Part shown: piece after piece, positions 1 through 5,299 of the stretch | Layout of the letters: every line of letters begins with the position of its first letter | How positions within the stretch are numbered: the first letter of the stretch is position 1 | Assembly (NCBI GenBank): GCA_030066475.1 | Contig: JASJBO010000277.1 | Coordinates: 1 to 9,414, forward strand | Length of the DNA: 9,414 nt | Direction of reading: 5' to 3' | Source: Myxococcota bacterium | GTDB taxonomy: Bacteria > Myxococcota_A > UBA9160 > PR03 | Program-made: the position numbers and the translations under genes | Notes under the pieces: model-generated | What the model was told of the DNA's origin: nothing | Databases searched by the model: none | What the model saw: only the letters and a program-made list of their open reading frames with translations

Positions 1-290
1 GAAGTGGGCAGCCAGGGGCGCTGACCGGCTACCGTCCCGACGTGGACCCTGCCGCCGAACCCGAATCCGCCTGGCTTGCCCTCCTCCCCTACATGGCCCC
101 CGACGAGCTGCGCTCCGTTCTAGGCGAGGAGGGGGCGGTGGTGCTGAACACCAAGGGGCCGGAGCTGGTGCGCTTGGCAGCTTGGAACCGACCCGAGGCC
201 CGGGAGGCGGTGGCCGAGGTGCTGGTGGGGCTACATGGGCCTCCGTGGTCGTTGCTTCCGTACGCCGCTGCCGGGCCGCCTGGCGACTGA
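1..290 (+). CDS. 3' end of unrecognised protein (partial, enters from left edge)
   Basis: The frame is open from the window edge (first full codon at base 3) to the TGA at 288-290, about 95 codons. Third codon positions are mostly G or C, as expected for real coding sequence in this genome. A GTG at 42 is a possible internal start, but no Shine-Dalgarno-like sequence precedes it, so a partial gene starting upstream is more likely. The visible peptide is soluble-looking, with acidic and Leu/Ala-rich helical stretches (LALLPYMAPDELRSVLGEEG) and a Pro/Gly-rich end. There is no signal peptide, membrane segment or motif that I recognise. It ends 9 bases from the stop of the opposite-strand remnant at 300, so the two converge. 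No function is assigned; it could itself be truncated by the rearrangement to its right. Confidence 0.45.
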   Translation, partial: SGQPGALTGYRPDVDPAAEPESAWLALLPYMAPDELRSVLGEEGAVVLNTKGPELVRLAAWNRPEAREAVAEVLVGLHGPPWSLLPYAAAGPPGD

Positions 291-299
291 CCGGCAACG

Positions 300-608
300 C
301 TACTTCGCTACACAGCTCGGAACGCCTTTACTCCGAACGACCCCACAGTCTCCGGCCCACAACGGCTCGTCGTTGCGCCAGTCCGCGTTCTTGCAGACCT
401 TCTTCTCCTTGTCGGTGTCGGCCGGAACCGAGCTGCAGAAGTGTTCCCGCGAGCAGCCGGCCTGGTCGACGGGTGCGCCGAGTGGGGTTCCCGGACAGGC
501 ATCGGTGGAGTCGTGTTCGCCGTCGCCATCTTGGTCCTCTGGAAATCCCCCTTCCTCGAAGGCGCCAATGTCACAAGCTGCGCCATCGGGGCGGGTTCCC
601 CGACGTTC
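300..608 (-). pseudogene. 3' remnant of a DIGAFE / thrombospondin type-3 surface protein
   Basis: The minus strand reads open from 608 to a TAG at 300-302 (about 102 codons), with an in-frame TGA just upstream (609-611) and no usable start codon. The peptide begins RPDGAACDIGAFEEGG. CDIGAFE is the hallmark end of the choice-of-anchor Q / right-handed beta-helix surface domain. It continues as DQDGDGEHDSTDACPGTPLG, a thrombospondin type-3 calcium repeat, then a Cys-rich C-terminus with spaced cysteines and the segment KNADWRNDEPLWAGDC. The large beta-helix that should precede DIGAFE is absent. What is seen is therefore the intact C-terminal end of a secreted protein whose 5' part was lost. The break coincides with the start of the plus-strand PEP-CTERM remnant near 600. 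It is unlikely to be expressed. The family call is firm from motif recognition; the exact parent protein is unknown. Confidence 0.72.
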
Positions 609-733
609 TCACCGAGGGTCCGGGGAGCATCACCTTCTACGCGACCAGCGTGCCGGTCCCGGAGCCGGCCAGCGGCGCGCTCGTCGGACTCGGCCTGGGT
701 CTGGGGATCGCGCTCTCGCGCCCGCGCCGCTGA
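596..733 (+). pseudogene. PEP-CTERM sorting tail, remnant of an exported protein
   Basis: The plus strand from about 596 reads FPDVLTEGPGSITFYATSVP, then VPEPASGALVGLGLGLGIAL and a basic SRPRR end before the TGA at 731-733. This is the three-part PEP-CTERM signal: the VPEPAS motif, a hydrophobic transmembrane stretch and an Arg-rich terminus. It is known to be processed by exosortase (EpsH family) in Gram-negative bacteria that make exopolysaccharide. Only about 25 residues of the mature domain remain. The frame stays open further left, but that stretch lies over the opposite-strand DIGAFE remnant and shows no exported-protein features. The visible gene is thus a 3' fragment without start or signal peptide. 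It implies that this genome has, or had, an exosortase system. An intact short gene is unlikely. Confidence 0.65.
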
Positions 734-770
734 CCCCACGCCCGTGCCGTCGCTCGCTATCTTGCGCGGG

Positions 771-836
771 ATGCGAATCGCCCGGGACGCCGAATCAGCC
801 GCGCTCGGCGAGCGCGGTAGCGATATCGCCGGGTGA
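771..836 (+). CDS. possible 21-residue leader ORF overlapping the hydrolase start
   Basis: An ATG at 771 opens a 21-codon frame (MRIARDAESAALGERGSDIAG) whose TGA at 834-836 overlaps the GTG start of the hydrolase at 833 in a GTGA arrangement. The same 4-base overlap links the genes of the minus-strand operon in this window. A TATCTT sequence at 758-763 could serve as a -10 box, but no matching -35 at proper spacing is seen and the ribosome-binding context is weak. The peptide has no recognisable domain. It might be a translationally coupled leader for a hydrolase that lacks its own clear Shine-Dalgarno sequence, or simply a chance frame. Confidence 0.2.
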   Translation: MRIARDAESAALGERGSDIAG

Positions 837-2191
837 GGCCCGTCCTGCTCGCCCTGGCGGTTCTGACTCTCGCGTGGCCGGTCCGCGCCGTCGTGGATGT
901 GGTGAGCCCAGGCCGATTCGTGGTCCAGATCGACGGCTTCGATCTCGAGATTCCGTACGACAGCACCCATCCCCTGGACGTACCCGACCCGAGGATCGAG
1001 CGGGTGATCATCGTGATCCACGGCTCCTCCCGGAACAGCGACGATCACCTCGCCCGGGTCGAGGCCGCAGCCGATTCCCTCGCTGGCGAATCCGAGCGGA
1101 CCCTGATCCTCGCACCCCAGTTCCTCGAGGAGGGAGACATCGACTTCTGGGGCCTGCCGCCGACGTTGCTCTTCTGGAGCAGCGGTTGGCGACAGGGCAA
1201 CAAGTCACGGGACACCGCCACGAACCCCAGGCCGGCGCGCATCTCCTCCTACGCGGTCATCGACGCGATGCTCGACGCCGTGATGGATCCCGCGCTGTAT
1301 CCGAACGTCGCCCGGGTCGTGCTCGCCGGCCACTCGGCCGGTGGGCAGTTCGTCAACCGCTTCGCGAGCGGAAGTCCCTCCGAAGAGATCCACGCCGGCG
1401 TCTCCTTTCGGTACGTGGTCTCGAATCCCTCTTCCTACGTCTACTTCACCCCCGCGCGACGGGTCGAGGGCTCGCCGGGGCGCTTTGCGGTCCCGTCAGT
1501 GGACGAGATCGCACGCTGTCCCGGCTACGACGAGTACAAGTACGGAGTCGGCGACCTCAACGCCTACATGTCCAAGGCCGGCTCCAACCGGCTCCTCCAG
1601 CGCTACGGGTCGCGCGAGGTGTGGTATGTCATGGGAGAGCTCGACACCGACTCGGCGGGTCTGGACGTCCGCTGCGAGGCGATGCTCCAGGGCGCTTTCC
1701 GACTCGATCGAGCGACCCTCTACTTCGCCTACATCCGGGAAGTCCTCGGTCCAGCGGTTTCCGACCTGCACACGCTACGGGTCGTTCCCGGCGTCGGTCA
1801 CAGCTCGGCGGACATCTACGCGTCGGCCATTGGGCAAGACGCCTTGTTCGGACCGACTGAGGGCGATGACGACGATCGCGACGATGTGTCCAACATCCGC
1901 GACAACTGCCTTCTCGTCGCGAACCCTGACCAGACCGACACCGACCACGACGGCTACGGGAACCGCTGCGATGCCGACTACACCAACGACGGGACCGTCG
2001 GGATCGCCGATTTCAACGTCCTCCGCACCCAGTTCGGCCTGGCAGATAGCAGCCCACTGTTCAACCCAGCAGTCGACATGAACGGAGACGGCGCGATCGG
2101 GATTCCGGAGTTCAATCTGGTGCGGGAGTCGTTCGGCGGGGCGCCGGGGCCGTCTGGGCTCGAGTGTGCGGGGACGGTGCCCTGCCCGTAG
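833..2191 (+). CDS. secreted alpha/beta hydrolase with thrombospondin-3 and dockerin-like C-terminus
   Basis: This 452-residue protein starts at GTG 833, chosen because it gives a clean signal peptide (MRPVLLALAVLTLAWPVRA, cut near 19) and an in-frame stop lies just upstream at 818. Residues 55-335 form an alpha/beta hydrolase fold: strand and oxyanion HGSS near 63, nucleophile elbow GHSAGG with Ser168, acid probably Asp271 or Asp273 (GELDTDS), and His323 in GVGHSS. Residues 345-380 are an acidic thrombospondin type-3-like calcium repeat (NPDQTDTDHDGYGNRCD). Residues about 381-440 carry two dockerin/EF-type loops, DYTNDGTVGIADF and DMNGDGAIGIPEF, each followed by a similar helix (NVLRTQFG, NLVRESFG). 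It is probably an extracellular esterase or lipase-like enzyme; the substrate is unknown. Dockerin-like modules in non-cellulosomal bacteria usually pair with cohesin-like partners or act only in calcium-dependent stability. The hydrolase call is strong; the binding role is inference. Confidence 0.85.
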   Translation: MRPVLLALAVLTLAWPVRAVVDVVSPGRFVVQIDGFDLEIPYDSTHPLDVPDPRIERVIIVIHGSSRNSDDHLARVEAAADSLAGESERTLILAPQFLEEGDIDFWGLPPTLLFWSSGWRQGNKSRDTATNPRPARISSYAVIDAMLDAVMDPALYPNVARVVLAGHSAGGQFVNRFASGSPSEEIHAGVSFRYVVSNPSSYVYFTPARRVEGSPGRFAVPSVDEIARCPGYDEYKYGVGDLNAYMSKAGSNRLLQRYGSREVWYVMGELDTDSAGLDVRCEAMLQGAFRLDRATLYFAYIREVLGPAVSDLHTLRVVPGVGHSSADIYASAIGQDALFGPTEGDDDDRDDVSNIRDNCLLVANPDQTDTDHDGYGNRCDADYTNDGTVGIADFNVLRTQFGLADSSPLFNPAVDMNGDGAIGIPEFNLVRESFGGAPGPSGLECAGTVPCP

Positions 2192-2229
2192 CTGACGGCG
2201 GCGCCATGGAAGGCGCGGGATCGACTGCG

Positions 2230-2249
2230 CCGGCACGATCCCGTGCCGG
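2230..2249. terminator. GC-rich hairpin after the hydrolase gene, possible terminator
   Basis: A perfect 8-bp inverted repeat (CCGGCACG, loop ATCC, CGTGCCGG) lies 38 bases past the hydrolase stop. It is well placed for a 3'-end or terminator hairpin between the two secreted-protein genes. No T-run follows (the downstream bases are GTGCTCTCTC), so it is not a classical intrinsic terminator. It may stabilise the transcript end or be fortuitous in GC-rich sequence. The rest of the 2192-2452 gap holds no gene I can support. Confidence 0.3.
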
Positions 2250-2452
2250 GTGCTCTCTCGGCGTCCCTCGCGATCGCGGCCGATTGCCCCAGCCGACTGA
2301 GGCGGACTGGTCGTCCCGGACGCGCTGCAGTGTCAGTCCCGCGACACGCCCGCCCGCGGCCCGGGTCCGATCCGCGCGCTGGGAAGTTCCGGCGCCTCTG
2401 GCACGCCGCTTGCTCAGCAGTGGTGCAGAGAGGCGATGCGGGGGGGCGTTCC

Positions 2453-3553
2453 ATGTCGTGGATGCGGGCAGTGGCGGTGGCGGTCGCGTTGACGGGCCTG
2501 GCCGGACGCGCGGGCGCGGTCGGCTTCGACATCGCTCTAGACTGGCTCGAGGTCACGGGCAACCAGACGTTCTTCGACGACTTCGAGGACGGCCTGCGCG
2601 ACGCGCCGCCCACCTCGCTCGTGGTCGACGCCGGCACGACCGCCTCCGAGGCGAACGGGCTGCTGCACCTCCGGGATGCCGACGGCTACGTCATTCATGG
2701 GTTTGGGGAGCCCTGGATCGCGGGATCGGTCGATCTCGCCGTGCCGATCGTCGATCAGGACTCCGGCACCACCACCATCCGTGCCAGCCTCCGGCCCGAG
2801 CTTCCGCCCGCCGACGGGATCAGCCACCACTTCCTGATGCTCTACCACCCGGAGACCGAGGATTGGAGGGACAGCGTCGAGCTGGGCGTTCAGTACCTCT
2901 TCGGGACGACGCCCGTGATCAACTTCTACGACAACCGTTTCTGCGGGCCTTCGAGCTGCCCGCCGCAGGGCTACCTCGGATGGAGCCTCTACGACCCGGC
3001 CACGGTGACCGGCTTCCTCGTCCTCGAGCTGACGGTCGACCACGTCGCCGATACGGTGACCGCGCGCTACAGCCTCGACGGCGGCAGCACCTACGTGGAG
3101 CCGGCCGACTGGACCTCCCCGCCGTTGCCCGGCCCGGCCTTCGACGGAGGCGACATGATCCTGTCCGTCCTGGCGACTGGGCTGCTCGACTGCGACGACG
3201 GGCTCGACAACGACGCGGACGGCCTGGTCGACTGGCCGGACGACCCCGGCTGCAGCGGCCTCGACGACTCCCGAGAGACGACGCCCGATCGGGCCTGCGA
3301 CGACGGCGAGGACAACGACGGTGACACCCTCGTGGACAGCGCGGATCCGAGCTGCCCCACGCCCCACGGATCGACCGAGACCGCGCAGTGCGATGACGGC
3401 GACGACAATGACGGCGACGGGTTGGTGGACTTCGCCGACCCGCAGTGTCAGGCCCACTGGCCGTACACGGAGGGGACGCGCTGCGGCCTCGGAGCGGAGC
3501 TCACGCTGGTCCTGGCCGGGTTGGTGTGGATGCGGCGGAGGCGCCAGGGCTAG
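2453..3553 (+). CDS. exported beta-sandwich-like protein with DNDGDG repeats and C-terminal sorting tail
   Basis: The ATG at 2453 gives 366 residues with a signal peptide (MSWMRAVAVAVALTGLAGRAGA, cut near 22). It is preceded by a G-run and an AGAGAGG that can act as ribosome-binding site. An upstream GTG at 2243 would add 70 Arg/Pro-rich residues before the signal and is rejected. Residues about 23-245 begin DWLEVTGNQTFFDDFEDG and read like a lectin/laminin-G type beta-sandwich, possibly carbohydrate-binding. Three Cys-bounded acidic repeats follow (247-267, 282-301, 313-332) of the pattern C-D-D-G-x-D-N-D-x-D-x-L-V-D...D-P-x-C, probably calcium-binding spacers. The protein ends at 344-366 with CGLGAEL, a short hydrophobic stretch and RRRR, a three-part anchoring or sorting tail resembling MYXO-CTERM or PEP-CTERM types. 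It is therefore probably held at the cell surface. Ligand and function are unknown. Confidence 0.8.
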   Translation: MSWMRAVAVAVALTGLAGRAGAVGFDIALDWLEVTGNQTFFDDFEDGLRDAPPTSLVVDAGTTASEANGLLHLRDADGYVIHGFGEPWIAGSVDLAVPIVDQDSGTTTIRASLRPELPPADGISHHFLMLYHPETEDWRDSVELGVQYLFGTTPVINFYDNRFCGPSSCPPQGYLGWSLYDPATVTGFLVLELTVDHVADTVTARYSLDGGSTYVEPADWTSPPLPGPAFDGGDMILSVLATGLLDCDDGLDNDADGLVDWPDDPGCSGLDDSRETTPDRACDDGEDNDGDTLVDSADPSCPTPHGSTETAQCDDGDDNDGDGLVDFADPQCQAHWPYTEGTRCGLGAELTLVLAGLVWMRRRRQG

Positions 3554-3635
3554 CAGCCACGGGGACAGTGCCGGACAGCGAGCCCGTCGGCGACGAAAGC
3601 GCCAGCGATTCCGAGGGGTTTACTGCCGACGAGAA

Positions 3636-3711
3636 TGGTGGCCCAGGCCAGAATCGAACTGGCGACACCCGCATTTTCAGTGCGGTGCTCTACCAACTGA
3701 GCTACCGGGCC
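3636..3711 (-). tRNA. tRNA-Phe (GAA anticodon)
   Basis: Read on the minus strand from 3711 to 3636, the 76-base sequence folds as a full cloverleaf. The acceptor stem is GGCCCGG with CTGGGCC (one G-U pair). The D arm is GCTC-AGTTGGTA-GAGC. The anticodon stem CCGCA/TGCGG carries loop CTGAAAA, so the anticodon is GAA (bases 3678-3676) and the tRNA is phenylalanine. The variable loop is GTGTC, and the T arm is GCCAG-TTCGATT-CTGGC. The discriminator base is A, and the terminal CCA is encoded. It appears intact and functional, as a single-gene unit with its own promoter 12 bases upstream. Confidence 0.97.
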
Positions 3712-3723
3712 ACGGAGCGCGGA

Positions 3724-3752
3724 AAGCTAGGCGAGCCGGGGGGTTGCGTCAA
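3724..3752 (-). promoter_or_regulatory. sigma70-like promoter of tRNA-Phe
   Basis: On the minus strand a TTGACG -35 box (3752-3747) and a TAGCTT -10 box (3729-3724) are separated by exactly 17 bases. The -10 ends 12 bases before the first base of the tRNA, which predicts a leader of about 5-7 bases, normal for a tRNA gene. The -35 matches the consensus at five of six bases. The GC-rich stretch just after the -10 (TCCGCGCTCCGT) could act as a stringent-type discriminator; that last point is inference. Confidence 0.7.
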
Positions 3753-3794
3753 ACGGGGTCCGGCGTGCCGGCGGCCTCGCAGGAAGGCGTCCCG

Positions 3795-4640
3795 CTAGCG
3801 GATCAGCTCGTCTGCCGCGCGCTCGATCAGCGCAATCAGGCCGTCGGCGTCCTGGCCGAACGGGAGCAGCACCAGCCGATGCACGCCCAGCTCTTCGTAG
3901 GCCTTCACGGTCTCCGGAGCCGGGATGCCCGGCGGCGGGGTGATGGTGATCTCGAGCTCGCCCAGCGCGGCCGGGCGCTCGACGCGCTCGGCCGCCTCGC
4001 GCAGGCCGAGCAGGCAGCGCTCGGTGTGGGCCGGGTCGAGGGCGAAGCCGTACCAGCCCTGCGAGCGGCCGACGGCGCGGCGATAGGCCGGCGGGCTGGT
4101 GCCGCCCATCACGATCGGCGGGTGCGGGCGCTGCACGGGGCGCGGCCGGGCGTCGATGCCCTCGAACTGGAAGAACTGGCCGGCGTGGCGCGGGCTCTCC
4201 TCGGTCCAGAGCGAGACGAGCACGTCGAGCCACTCCTCGGTGCGCGCGCCGCGGTCCTCGAAGCCGGCGCCGAGGGCGCGGAACTCGGGCTCGAGGTAGC
4301 CGGCGCCCACGCCGAGCACGAGGCGGCCCTTCGAGAGCACGTCGAGGCTCGCCATCTCCTTGGCCAGCACCACGGGGTTGCGCTGCGGGAGGATGACGAT
4401 GCCGGTGGCGAGCAACAGGCGCTCGGTGTGCGCGGCCAGGAACGAGAGGGCGACCGCGGGGTCGAGCATCGGGAAGTGCGCCGGGACCGGGGAGGGCGGG
4501 ACCTGTGGGTCGGGCAGCACGACGTGCTCGCCGGTCCAGACCGAGTCGAAGCCGGCCGCCTCGGCGGCCCGGGCCACGCGCGCGGCCACGTCGGGCTCGG
4601 CGCACGGGCCGGTGTTGATGCCGAACAGGCCGATCTTCAC
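3795..4640 (-). CDS. LLM class F420-dependent oxidoreductase
   Basis: This 281-residue protein belongs to the bacterial luciferase-like (LLM) TIM-barrel family, most like the F420-dependent group. Diagnostic stretches are the N-terminal strand KIGLFGINTG, AAEAAGFDSVWTGEHV near residue 30, LLLATGIVILPQRNPVVLAK near 80, LDVLSKGRLVLGVGAGY with EPEFRALG, and RPHPPIVMGGTSPPAYRRA. The family binds the deazaflavin F420 (some members FMN) and moves hydride to diverse substrates; the substrate here is unknown. The GTG start at 4640 has a strong GGGAGG six bases upstream and overlaps the preceding cyclophilin stop by four bases (GTGA), so translation is probably coupled. It is the last gene of a three-gene minus-strand operon and ends 83 bases from the tRNA-Phe gene. 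No signal peptide, so cytoplasmic. F420 dependence rests on family resemblance only. Confidence 0.88.
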   Translation of the reverse strand: MKIGLFGINTGPCAEPDVAARVARAAEAAGFDSVWTGEHVVLPDPQVPPSPVPAHFPMLDPAVALSFLAAHTERLLLATGIVILPQRNPVVLAKEMASLDVLSKGRLVLGVGAGYLEPEFRALGAGFEDRGARTEEWLDVLVSLWTEESPRHAGQFFQFEGIDARPRPVQRPHPPIVMGGTSPPAYRRAVGRSQGWYGFALDPAHTERCLLGLREAAERVERPAALGELEITITPPPGIPAPETVKAYEELGVHRLVLLPFGQDADGLIALIERAADELIR

Positions 4641-5299
4641 GGCGTGCCTCCCGCGGCTGCCTGGGCCGGCCGCTCGATGGTGACGGACTCCATCACGACG
4701 TCCTCGAGCGGCCGCTCGGGCGGGCCGTGGCGGCCGTAGACGTCGCGCTCGACCGCGGCGATCGCGTCCACGACGTCCATGCCGGCGACGACGCGCCCGA
4801 AGCTCGTGTGCTTCTCGTCGAGGTGCGGCTTGTCGGCCAGCATGATGAAGAACTGGCTGCCGCCGGTATTCGGGTGACCGTTGTTCGCCATCGAGACGAC
4901 GCCGCGCAGGTGGCTCGCGGCGCCCAGCTCGTCGGGGATGGTGTAGCCGGGGCCCCCATGGCCGTCGTCGCGCGGGTCGCGGTTCTTCGAGTTCGGGTCG
5001 CCGCCCTGGAGCATGAAGCCGGGGACGACGCGGTGGAAGGTGGTGCCGGCGTAGAAGCCCTCGTTCGCGAGCTTCTCGAAGTTGGCGACGGTCTGGGGCG
5101 CGCGGTGCTCGAGCAGCTCGATGCGGATCTCGCCGTGGTCGCGCACCTGCAGCACGGCCACCGGCAGCGTGCCCGGCGCGGGCTCGGGCACGGCGGCCGC
5201 CGCCGAGGGAGCGTCCTGCGCCTCGCCGCCTCCGCACGCCGCCAGTCCCCACGCGATGCCCAGCGCGATCGCCCGCGCGATGCCGCGTCTCCCGCTCAC
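4637..5299 (-). CDS. cyclophilin-type peptidyl-prolyl isomerase, lipoprotein
   Basis: This 220-residue protein catalyses cis-trans isomerisation of prolyl bonds during folding of exported proteins. The N-terminus is a lipoprotein signal (RRGIARAIALGIAWGLAAC) with lipobox LAAC and Cys22 as the predicted acylated residue. A short Ala/Pro-rich linker follows. The cyclophilin domain occupies about 47-210. FHRVVPGFMLQGGDP supplies the catalytic Arg90 with Phe95, Met96 and Gln98, and VSMANNGHPNTGGSQFFIML completes the site. It is thus membrane-tethered, probably on the periplasmic side. The GTG start at 5299 is set by GGAGGAGGGA upstream and makes a GTGA overlap with the hydrolase stop; its own stop overlaps the LLM gene start in the same way. 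A second exported cyclophilin starts at 8948, so the window encodes two. Confidence 0.92.
   Translation of the reverse strand: MSGRRGIARAIALGIAWGLAACGGGEAQDAPSAAAAVPEPAPGTLPVAVLQVRDHGEIRIELLEHRAPQTVANFEKLANEGFYAGTTFHRVVPGFMLQGGDPNSKNRDPRDDGHGGPGYTIPDELGAASHLRGVVSMANNGHPNTGGSQFFIMLADKPHLDEKHTSFGRVVAGMDVVDAIAAVERDVYGRHGPPERPLEDVVMESVTIERPAQAAAGGTP
4647..4652 (-). promoter_or_regulatory. Shine-Dalgarno site fixing the LLM oxidoreductase GTG start
   Basis: GGGAGG sits six bases before GTG 4640 on the minus strand, inside the last codons of the cyclophilin gene. It supports the GTG start and coupled re-initiation at the GTGA overlap. Confidence 0.65.

Noticed and set aside
903..920. Partial match to the tRNA-Phe 3' end (GGTG...GCCCAGGCC) as an attachment-site repeat
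   Set aside because: Only about nine contiguous bases agree and the stretch encodes conserved-looking hydrolase residues; chance similarity in GC-rich DNA.
235..1860. Long plus-strand open frame covering the left region
   Set aside because: Arg/Pro/Ser-rich composition without domains; it is the alternate frame over the DIGAFE remnant, the PEP-CTERM remnant and the hydrolase, open only because of high GC.
2243..2452. Upstream GTG start for the DNDGDG-repeat protein
   Set aside because: It would place 70 basic, disordered residues before a perfect signal peptide, and its GTG lies within the hairpin at 2230-2249.
3191..3448. DNA-level repeat array or CRISPR
   Set aside because: The similarity reflects protein repeats with coding variation; unit lengths and spacers are irregular and no CRISPR-like exact repeats occur anywhere in the window.
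3760..3771. Palindrome CCGGCGTGCCGG after the LLM gene as a terminator
   Set aside because: A 5-bp stem with a 2-base loop is not a stable hairpin and no T-run follows.
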